Below, piece by piece: positions 39,503-47,200 of a DNA stretch of 64,000 bases. Below the pieces are notes generated by a model. The model was not told the DNA's origin. It saw nothing but the letters and a program-made list of their open reading frames with translations, and made no database searches. Made by a program: the position numbers and the translations under genes. How positions within the stretch are numbered: the first letter of the stretch is position 1; the number at the start of each line of letters is the position of its first letter. The stretch comes from CAZBMJ01 sp964493205 (GTDB taxonomy: Bacteria > Myxococcota > UBA727 > JABDBI01), in contig CAZBMJ010000002.1 in assembly GCA_964493205.1 (NCBI GenBank), positions 62,001 through 126,000 on the forward strand, written 5' to 3'.

Positions 39503-39664
39503 ATGAAGTATTTAATAAAATTAATGAAATTTTTTATATCAAAATGTAAAAGGCATATTTGTGTAACAAATGGAAATTTTAGTACTAGTGTAGGAATGTC
39601 TACACTTAATGATACAAACACAGGAACGTTTGGAACAGGGTGGGGTAAAAACTATAATAAATAA
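39503..39664 (+). CDS. 53-residue hypothetical protein
   Basis: MKYLIKLMKFFISKCKRHIC followed by TNGNFSTSVGMSTLNDTNTG and GTGWGKNYNK. The first 16 residues are a hydrophobic-basic helix. A real small gene is suggested by the 1-base gap to the next start; it could be a fibre accessory. Confidence 0.45.
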   Translation: MKYLIKLMKFFISKCKRHICVTNGNFSTSVGMSTLNDTNTGTFGTGWGKNYNK

Positions 39665-39665
39665 G

Positions 39666-39818
39666 ATGGAATATAATTTAACATTAAATTTAGAACAAAT
39701 ACAAGTATTAAGTTTAGCACTTGGTAAACTACCATTTGAAATAGTAGCACCAGTTATAAATGTAATACAAAAACAGATTAATGAACAAGATTTAAATAAT
39801 AAAAAAGAAGAAAAATGA
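39666..39818 (+). CDS. 50-residue hypothetical protein
   Basis: The frame is open from 39609, but that would overlap the 39503 gene; the ATG at 39666, one base after its stop, gives MEYNLTLNLEQIQVLSLALG, a helix, and ends in NNKKEEK. Small helical, acidic-basic protein of unknown role. Confidence 0.5.
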   Translation: MEYNLTLNLEQIQVLSLALGKLPFEIVAPVINVIQKQINEQDLNNKKEEK

Positions 39819-40465
39819 GAACAAGATTTTTAGCACTATTATTTATCCTACTTTTTGTCGGGTGTTTAAAAGACGATACACTTACAGATAAAGTAGTTAC
39901 TGAAAACAATCAAAATAATCAAGGTTATTTTATTTACCTTGAAGATTTAGTAAATTTCAGATCTGGACCACAAGGAATACTAGGAACTCAGAATATGGTT
40001 TATGATAACATATTCGAGGTAACATCAACAAATAAGAGAGAGTTTATTTTTGTTAACTTATTTCTAATCAAGAATGGTACTAAAATTCCATCGCTTCCAT
40101 TTGAAGAAGCTAATGTAGGAATAGAAAGATGTGGTACATATAATCATATTATTAATTGGAAAGACAATGATATTCCACTTGTTTTTACAAGAGATTTATC
40201 TAAATACACTGGAACTACTACAACTACATTTATACCAAATATTTCTTTTAATAACCTTCAGAATGGAGGTACTGTTAAAGCTCTAAAATATGTTTTAATT
40301 GGGATGACAACAACACAAGTTACGCATAACTTCGGAACTCATAAAGTTCAAAAGGGGATATTTCAAAAATACCTTTATGATAAAGGTAAATGGGTATTCC
40401 TTGAAACAAAAGAGATAGAACCAAATAACAAGGGAGGGATGTTTAATCTTCCAGTATTGTTTTAA
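39815..40465 (+). CDS. Lipoprotein
   Basis: 216 residues. Signal peptide with basic head (MRTRF), hydrophobic core and the lipobox LFVGC, putting the lipidated Cys at residue 17. The mature protein is strand-rich (GYFIYLEDLVNFRSG, FIFVNLFLIKNGTKIP) without Cys-rich repeats. Phage lipoproteins of this size sometimes block the receptor for later phages; that role is inference. It sits between fibre genes and lysis genes and overlaps the preceding gene by four bases. Confidence 0.75.
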   Translation: MRTRFLALLFILLFVGCLKDDTLTDKVVTENNQNNQGYFIYLEDLVNFRSGPQGILGTQNMVYDNIFEVTSTNKREFIFVNLFLIKNGTKIPSLPFEEANVGIERCGTYNHIINWKDNDIPLVFTRDLSKYTGTTTTTFIPNISFNNLQNGGTVKALKYVLIGMTTTQVTHNFGTHKVQKGIFQKYLYDKGKWVFLETKEIEPNNKGGMFNLPVLF

Positions 40466-40495
40466 TTCTTAATATAAGTGTATAATTTAAAAACT

Positions 40496-40732
40496 ATGAA
40501 GTTATTAACAATTATATTATTATCGTTAATACCATTCAGTTTTAAAAATAATACTCAAGATTTAAGGGAGGTTTGGGGCGAACCAATATTAATAACTAAA
40601 AACATAGATGGAGTTTTCTCTTACGATCTATCTAAAGTAGATCCTTCATTAAACATTATCTTTAAGTTTGAGATAACAGTAAACTGTCCAAAAGACACAA
40701 TCATTATTAAACCAGGTTATAAAAAAATTTAG
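40496..40732 (+). CDS. Small exported hypothetical protein
   Basis: 78 residues from the ATG at 40496. An upstream ATG at 40478 adds six residues, but only the later start puts a clean signal peptide (MKLLTIILLSLIPFSF) at the N-terminus. The mature part (REVWGEPILITKNIDGVFSY) is mixed strand/helix and probably exported; could be a lysis accessory given its place just before the holin-like gene. Confidence 0.5.
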   Translation: MKLLTIILLSLIPFSFKNNTQDLREVWGEPILITKNIDGVFSYDLSKVDPSLNIIFKFEITVNCPKDTIIIKPGYKKI

Positions 40733-40738
40733 AAATAT

Positions 40739-41068
40739 ATGAATTTAGGGGAAATTTTATCAGAGTACATAGGGGAAGCAATAGTGGGAGGTATCTCAGC
40801 TCTGACCACTTGGTATTTTACCAAGAGGAGAGATACCGCAGAAACCAGAGTAATTGAAGCAGATGCTATTGGTAATATGCAAACAGTATATGACCACTTT
40901 GTAGCGGATACAAAAAATAAAATTGAAGAGTTAGTAGCAGAAATAGCAAAACTAACTGCTGAAGTTAGAGATTTAAGGGTTGAAACAAAACTCTTAGAAA
41001 AAGATTTAGAAGATTGTAGAAAAGGTATACACAGTGTAATAGCACCTATTAAATCAAGAAAAAATTAA
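40739..41068 (+). CDS. Holin-like protein
   Basis: 109 residues. One hydrophobic helix (about residues 10-28, YIGEAIVGGISALTTWYFTK), then a long coiled coil (IEELVAEIAKLTAEVRDLRV, ETKLLEKDLEDCRK). One-helix holins with a coiled-coil tail are known in phages, and the endolysin follows 6 bases on, so a role in membrane permeabilisation is likely. A spanin role cannot be excluded. Confidence 0.55.
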   Translation: MNLGEILSEYIGEAIVGGISALTTWYFTKRRDTAETRVIEADAIGNMQTVYDHFVADTKNKIEELVAEIAKLTAEVRDLRVETKLLEKDLEDCRKGIHSVIAPIKSRKN

Positions 41069-41074
41069 TATAAT

Positions 41075-41530
41075 ATGTATGATGAAATAGAGGAAATTTA
41101 TGGTAAACCTTGTAGAGAGAGTAATCTTACATTTGCTTCTATTCCCTTTCCATTAATTATTGCGTGGGATAAAACAAAAACAACGAGAAGAATAAAATGT
41201 CACAAACTTGTAAAAGATGACGTAGAAAATATTTTTAAAGACCTACTTAGGGAGTATGGACTAAAAAAATTAGAAGAGCTTGAGATAAATGTTTTCGGAG
41301 GTTGTTACGAGTGTAGAAATATGCGCAACGGAACAAGAAAATCAATGCATTCATGGGCTATAGCAATAGACCTCAACCCGGAGAAGAATGGCTTAAAAAC
41401 AAGATTTAGACAAGCGCAATTCTCAGGGCGTGAGTATAAAAAGATGATGGACATCTTCTATAAATATGGTTGGATTAATTTAGGTAAAGAAAAGAATTAT
41501 GATTCAATGCATTTTGAGAAGAAGATATAA
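41075..41530 (+). CDS. Endolysin, M15-type D-Ala-D-Ala carboxypeptidase
   Basis: 151 residues. MHSWAIAIDLNP (about residues 91-102) is the S-x-H-x-x-G-x-A-x-D zinc motif of peptidase M15 with Ala in place of one Gly. The final MHFEKK supplies the third zinc ligand His (about residue 147). The single-domain size matches phage VanY/M15 endolysins that cut the peptide stem of peptidoglycan. No signal peptide, so it depends on the holin. Placed inside the lysis cassette. Confidence 0.85.
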   Translation: MYDEIEEIYGKPCRESNLTFASIPFPLIIAWDKTKTTRRIKCHKLVKDDVENIFKDLLREYGLKKLEELEINVFGGCYECRNMRNGTRKSMHSWAIAIDLNPEKNGLKTRFRQAQFSGREYKKMMDIFYKYGWINLGKEKNYDSMHFEKKI

Positions 41531-41532
41531 GT

Positions 41533-42108
41533 ATGAATAAAAATGAAAATAATTCTTGCACACACAGAGAATGTTATAAGTGCAGAGAAGTAAAAGAGTT
41601 AACACCCGAAAATTTTCATAGGAGTAAGAATAGATTATTAGGTTTTGAATATAAATGCAAAGGGTGTTCCAAAATTAGGACTTGGAAGTTTAATGGTAAG
41701 AGGATTTTAACTGAAGAGCAAAAAGAAAGGAAAAAAGAGTTAAGCCATAAATATCATAAGACATTTAAGTATAGAGTAATGTCTTTACTTAAAGCTTATG
41801 AAACATCTGACAGAAAGAAAAATTACTATTTTAACTTAACTAAGGAAGATATAAAATTAGCTTTAGAATCAAGCTGTACTTATTGTGGGTTTCCAGCAAC
41901 TGGTATGGATAGAGTAGATAATAACTTAGGCCATACTAAAGAAAACTGTGTTCCAGCTTGTATGCATTGTAATGTAGCAAGAATGGACAACTTCTCACAT
42001 AAAGAGATGTTTATAATAGGAGAAGCAATAAGAAGGGTTAGGTTACTAAGACTAATTGAAGAAGAAAATAAACAATTTATAACAGGTACAGAATACGTAA
42101 GAGTATAA
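41533..42108 (+). CDS. HNH endonuclease
   Basis: 191 residues. N-terminal C-x2-C pairs (CYKCREVKEL, CKGCSKIRTW) form a zinc ribbon. The C-terminal part CTYCGFPATGMDRVDNNLGHTK then CVPACMHCN is the HNH core (D-R-x-D-N, G-H, C-x-x-C-N). Such genes are typically free-standing homing nucleases; this one interrupts the lysis cassette between endolysin and spanin-like genes. Three-base gap to the endolysin. No intron signature is seen. Confidence 0.8.
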   Translation: MNKNENNSCTHRECYKCREVKELTPENFHRSKNRLLGFEYKCKGCSKIRTWKFNGKRILTEEQKERKKELSHKYHKTFKYRVMSLLKAYETSDRKKNYYFNLTKEDIKLALESSCTYCGFPATGMDRVDNNLGHTKENCVPACMHCNVARMDNFSHKEMFIIGEAIRRVRLLRLIEEENKQFITGTEYVRV

Positions 42109-42114
42109 CAAATA

Positions 42115-42489
42115 ATGACAGTAAAAAAAGTAAAATGGTATAACCTGTTTTGGGTTAGAATTTTAGGGGTAGTTTTAATTTTAATTTTAATTTACTTCGG
42201 GGCGACTAAAACAGTAACATATTATAACTTAAACGAATATTTAAAAACTGAAATAGAAACCTTAAAAAAGAAGAATGTTCAATTAGATTCTCTTTACAAT
42301 CAAGAGAAAGTTAAAAAAGAGAAGATAAAAATAATAAGGGAAAGAATTCAAGTTGGGGAGGATATTGAAAAAGTAAAAAAACTTCAAAAACAACTAGAAG
42401 AACTAAGAAAACAACAACTACCAAAAGTAGAAAAAATAGAACCAGAAGAACTGAACAAATACTTTCAAGACTTACTAAAAGAAAAATAA
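42115..42489 (+). CDS. Spanin-like inner-membrane protein
   Basis: 124 residues. A membrane anchor at about residues 10-30 (LFWVRILGVVLILILIYFGA), then a 95-residue coiled coil (EIETLKKKNVQLDSLYNQEK, VEKVKKLQKQLEELRKQQLP). The one-helix plus periplasmic coiled-coil architecture is that of an inner-membrane spanin. Near the endolysin the role is plausible. Confidence 0.6.
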   Translation: MTVKKVKWYNLFWVRILGVVLILILIYFGATKTVTYYNLNEYLKTEIETLKKKNVQLDSLYNQEKVKKEKIKIIRERIQVGEDIEKVKKLQKQLEELRKQQLPKVEKIEPEELNKYFQDLLKEK

Positions 42490-42490
42490 C

Positions 42491-42970
42491 ATGTTAAATT
42501 TAAAACAAAGAACAAACAATTCAGTACAATTACCAGACGATACAGATGCTGCATTATTCCTAAATGATGATGAAAAATTAGTACTAAAAAATGATGCAGG
42601 AGTAATAGAAACAATAGCTACTGTAGAAGGATTAGCTGCGGCTGAACCTAAAGTATACTTAGCTTTACTTACTCAAAGTGGCTCAGATGCACCAGAAGCT
42701 ACGGTGTTGAAGAATACTTTAGGTGGTACGGTAGTTTGGAGTTTTGATGACCCAGGTAGGTATATTGGAACATTAGAGTCGGCATTTACATTTGAAAAGA
42801 CATCAATATTTATTGCAAATCCAGATAAAAATGCAGTTGGTTCTGCTGGCGTTTCTTCAGTAAGTATTTCAAGTGTTAATACTATTATAGTTTTAACGTT
42901 TGATAGCAATTTTATAGCTAATAATTCACTACTATTTGGAACCCCAATCTCAATAGAAGTCTACGAATAA
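42491..42970 (+). CDS. Virion hypothetical, fibre-linked
   Basis: 159 residues. Starts LNLKQRTNNSVQLPDDTDAA, an opening seen in proteins that follow fibres, then VIETIATVEGLAAAEPKVYL and a strand-rich body with TIIVLTFDSNF. No Cys. Probably a small structural or tail-tip protein. It lies between two membrane/coiled-coil proteins, with one base to the preceding gene. Confidence 0.45.
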   Translation: MLNLKQRTNNSVQLPDDTDAALFLNDDEKLVLKNDAGVIETIATVEGLAAAEPKVYLALLTQSGSDAPEATVLKNTLGGTVVWSFDDPGRYIGTLESAFTFEKTSIFIANPDKNAVGSAGVSSVSISSVNTIIVLTFDSNFIANNSLLFGTPISIEVYE

Positions 42971-42981
42971 AAACAATCTAA

Positions 42982-43461
42982 GTGAATAAACTAATAACAA
43001 TATTACTTCTATTTTTAAGTACTACTGTATTTTCTCAAACAGAAAAAGATATAATTTATAATAAAGAAGATACAACTTGGACACTTCAATATAATCATAT
43101 GTTATCTATTAGAGAGAATATTGAAAACTTAAAAAATGAAAAAGATAAACTTAAAGAGGAAATACACTTATTAGATAGTATACAAAGAGAATCCTCTATG
43201 GTAATTAAAAAATTACAATTACGAGATACTTTATGTACAGTAGAGATTCAACACTATCAAACAATGGACTCTATAATGAGAGAAAAAATTAATAGATATG
43301 AAGTAATTACAACTAATTATAACATGCTTTTACTTTCTACACAAGATCAATTAGATTTAGAAGCTAAGAAAGCGAAGCGAGAAAAACTATTAAAAAATAT
43401 ATATAAATATGGTTATCCTGCATTAGCTGCTATAGGAACTTTAATTGTAATTCTAAAATAA
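42982..43461 (+). CDS. Exported coiled-coil protein with C-terminal membrane anchor
   Basis: 159 residues starting at GTG (no nearby ATG in frame). Signal peptide MNKLITILLLFLSTTVFSQ, then a long coiled coil (IRENIENLKNEKDKLKEEIH), ending in a second hydrophobic segment (YGYPALAAIGTLIVILK). A protein anchored from the C-terminus with an exported coiled coil could be an outer partner for the spanin-like protein or another lysis/envelope component. Confidence 0.5.
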   Translation: MNKLITILLLFLSTTVFSQTEKDIIYNKEDTTWTLQYNHMLSIRENIENLKNEKDKLKEEIHLLDSIQRESSMVIKKLQLRDTLCTVEIQHYQTMDSIMREKINRYEVITTNYNMLLLSTQDQLDLEAKKAKREKLLKNIYKYGYPALAAIGTLIVILK

Positions 43462-43506
43462 AAAAATAGGTTTTAATAATTCTATCTATATATAAAACAT
43501 AAATAG

Positions 43507-43514
43507 TAACTTTG
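43507..43514 (+). promoter_or_regulatory. Bacteroidota-type -7 box touching a start codon
   Basis: TAACTTTGCATG: the box lies two bases before the ATG at 43516. If functional, it would put the transcription start at or just after the ATG, requiring a leaderless or later start. Confidence 0.45.
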
Positions 43515-43515
43515 C

Positions 43516-44295
43516 ATGATTGAAAATAAGTTATCAGAACTAGGAAAATTAAATAAAAAATCTTTATATTATAATTTACCTTATAATACTACTAAAGATT
43601 TAAATTTAATATTATTAAGTTATGCAAATACATCTTGTTTAGATTCAGAAGAACTATCTGTATATAAGAATTATATAAAAAAATTAACATTTGATTGTAC
43701 TACTAGTAAGCCTACATTGTTTGTTAATAGTGTAAATAAATCTATATGGGAAGAAAATAATCCTGAATGTGTAAATAGAAAGCAATGGGAAAAAATTGCT
43801 TTAAAAATTTGTAATAAGTATACAATAGAAATAGAAAAAATACCTTTAGATACTGTATGTGATATTTCTTTTGAAATAGTTAAAAAAACAATATCTTGTG
43901 AAGTTTTAACCACAATAGCTCTACAAAAAAAGCTATGTGATTTAAATATAACTATAAATAGAACTAAAGATGAATGTGCTACAGATTATAAACTTCTGAT
44001 AGAAAAATATCCATCTTGTAATTTAAATAAAAAAGAATACTTCTGTCTTATAGATAGTAACTTCTCATTTGAAATGGTATCATTAATCTACGATAATAAT
44101 CTTAGTTTAGAAGTAGATTCCAAAGGCAAGGTAACTCTTATATCTCCTATAAGACGTTATAAAATACCTGATGAGTTAAAAGTAAATGATGTTATTTATA
44201 CATCAGATAAACAATTCATTCATAAAATATTACAAGACTATAATATATCTAAAAAAACTAAAGAAAATATAATAAATGAACTCAAACAAATATGA
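43516..44295 (+). CDS. Hypothetical protein, Cys-containing
   Basis: 259 residues. Mixed helix/strand with spaced Cys (CDISFEIVKKTISCEVLTTI, KKLCDLNITINRTKDECATD, YPSCNLNKKEYFCLIDSNFS). The C-terminal 75 residues (DSNFSFEMVSLIYDNNLSLE) are strand-rich. No family is recognised. It overlaps the start of the 1705-residue gene by 20 bases; the two may work together in the tail or as one adhesin complex. The -7 box touching its ATG is unusual. Confidence 0.45.
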   Translation: MIENKLSELGKLNKKSLYYNLPYNTTKDLNLILLSYANTSCLDSEELSVYKNYIKKLTFDCTTSKPTLFVNSVNKSIWEENNPECVNRKQWEKIALKICNKYTIEIEKIPLDTVCDISFEIVKKTISCEVLTTIALQKKLCDLNITINRTKDECATDYKLLIEKYPSCNLNKKEYFCLIDSNFSFEMVSLIYDNNLSLEVDSKGKVTLISPIRRYKIPDELKVNDVIYTSDKQFIHKILQDYNISKKTKENIINELKQI

Positions 44296-47200
44296 GATTA
44301 GGATACGTGCTACCGTAAATGGTGTAGAAAAAGTTCCTAGCAAAATCACATGGATACAAGGTAATGATGAATGTTTAGCTACCCCTTGTTATAAAGAAAA
44401 TGATTATTTAGTAGTTAAACTAATACCCGACTGTGTAGGTAATGCCTGTATAGAAGGGTATTTGCATTTTGATGATACGTGCACCAATTGTGAACCAGAG
44501 CATTTTAAAAGATGTTTTTGTAATACAGATGCTGATTGTCCTGATTGCTCTCAATGTGATGAGAATTATGGTATTTGTGTAGATCAATGTAAAGAAGGAG
44601 AATTCTGTAAAGATGATGCTTGTATAGAGTGTGATGAGAATACTCCTTGTCCTAATAATCAAATATGTATTAATGGTCATTGTGAATGTCCACCTAATAT
44701 GTTTAAAGATGGTAATAGATGTGTTGAATGTACTTCTACTACTAATTTAGGTAAATGTTTTGAATGTATTAATGGAGTTATTACTCCTAAATGCGATAAA
44801 GCATGTATTGAGCTTACAGGAGAATGTGTTGATTGTATAGGTTCAGGAGATTGTTTAGATAGAACAGATGGTAAAAACTGTTGTTCTGATAATCAATGTG
44901 ATTGTTGTAATGGTTTTGAATGGGATAATCTTCTTAAACAATGTGTACCATCTTGTAATGAAACTACTTGTAATGAGTGTGAGAGATGTACTAAAGATGG
45001 TTGTCAACCAATACAATGTCCTGAAGGATATAAGTGTTATAAAGGTGAATGTGTATATTGGCCTTGTGAATCTGTATCTTGTGATAATGGAGCAGAATGT
45101 GGTCCAGAATGTGGATGTGTAGAGTTTGAAGGTGTTAAACAGTGTGTACCTTGTTATATATTAGAATGTAATGGTTTGTGTGAACAAGCATTAGGTTGTA
45201 AATGTAATGGTACAAAATGCGAATCTTCAGATAATTGTAAGGAAACTTATTGTGATAATGAGAACCCTTGCGAAGATCCTAATTGTACATGTTATGATAA
45301 TAAATGTGTAGATTGTTCTAACTTTCCTTGTGTAGATGAGGGTGGTTGCTCAAGCTATGATAATTGTGGATGTAACGAAGATAATAAATGCGAAGGTACT
45401 GGTTGTGAAGGTGGTTTAACTCTTAAAAAAGAGGAAGATTGTACTTCTACTACAGGGTGTAAATTAAAAGCAGAGTTTTCTGTAAAAGCATGTAAATGCG
45501 ATCCTATAGTATTTAAAACTAAAAATACAGTAACTTGTACATCAACTAGTGATGCTATAACTCTAAAAGTAGAATTGTTTAAAAAAGTAAATGGAGCAGA
45601 TATTCCTTATAGTTCTTATAAGACTTCTCCTTATTTTGCTGATGATGAATTAGTTTCTACACAAATAAGAACTGTAGCAGAATACCAATATCTTAAAGAT
45701 GGTAAATTCTACTCTTATAGTGGTACAGTGGTTACTTCTCCTATGCCTTCTACAGGTATTATGAATAATGTTATATCAAACTTAGTACTTAATAGTTCTC
45801 ACATTAAGAAAACTATTACAGTAGGTGGAGTTTCTTATCCTGCTAAAGTAACTATTAAAGTGTTTGCTGATGCAACTAAAATTCAGAATGCTAATTGTAC
45901 TAAATACGAATCTACAGCTAAGATTGCTGAATATGTTTTAGACTACAGTTCAGCTCTAGCAACAACAGACACATGTAATAAAATAAATACTACATATAAA
46001 ACAGAACAAGTTATTTCTGTTATAGACGATAAATCTGCTAAAAGACCTAGATTTACTTGGTATAGATCTAATACTTCTACTTTTGAAGATGATGAGTTTA
46101 TATATGATGGTACATATAACGAGAGTGGATGGTTTAGAAAATCATTTGGTACTTTAGTAAGTGGTAAATGGATAGATGAAATAAATAATACAGCTAAATT
46201 TGAAGATAATTCTAAAGGTGAATTACTTTCTAATTATAATTATTTAGTTAAAGCTGATTGTGGTTGTGGAACTAAAGTTGATAGTTTACAGAAAGTACAT
46301 TTCTGTTGTCCTAAAGATTTTACATATACAATAACTCCTTGTGATAAAAAAATAGTAATTAATCCGTTTTCAGTATGTTCTATAAATGATACATTACCTA
46401 CTAGTTATAGTATACCAACTGAATGTCAAGTAAAATATAACTTAGAAGTTCTTTTAGATTCAGGAGCTGTAATTAAAAGTCAACTTCCAAAATCTGGTTT
46501 AACTAAAACATATCCAGATGCAATTGTATCTGCTAAAATTATACAATTTAATTCAGGAGGTATATTAACAGAAGAAGATTATTGTACTTTTATGTTAACT
46601 GTACCAGAAGTAACTTTACCTACTCCAACAATTACTGTTGATTGTAATTCAGTTACTGATAAGTTTAGAGTTACTTTTACTCAAACTAGTCCTTTAAATA
46701 TAGATAAAGTTGAAGTATTAGCAAATGGTATTAAACTTACTCCAGAGATTTTTAAAACAACTCCTGGGTTAACTGCTCTATATGATAAAACAATATCTAA
46801 TAGTCACTTACCTACAGGAGAAGATCCGCAAGGAAGAGTTAGTGGAGTAATTGTAAAATTACAAGCTAGAGTAACATTTAGTAATGGTTGTAGTAAAATT
46901 ATAGATTTAACTCCATGTAATCCTTCATTAACTGTAACAGAGAATCCTTCAGGAGCAACTTCTAGGTTAAATTGTCCTCAAGGAGGTCAAGGTGTAGAAT
47001 TAGATTCTTACTTAGAAGGATTTGATATGTCTCAACCTGTATTATTTACTATATCAGGTGGTACATTAACTGAACCTCTTACTAATGGTACAGGTACATT
47101 TACAAATTTAGGAGCAGGTACTTATACAGTAGTTGCTACTCAAGGAGCTTTAACATCAACAGCAACTAAAACTATATTTGATGCTACTGCACCTACTGTA

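Noticed and set aside
39609..39665. TTG-type extension of the 39666-39818 gene
   Set aside because: It lies inside the 39503-39664 gene; the ATG at 39666 follows that stop by one base.
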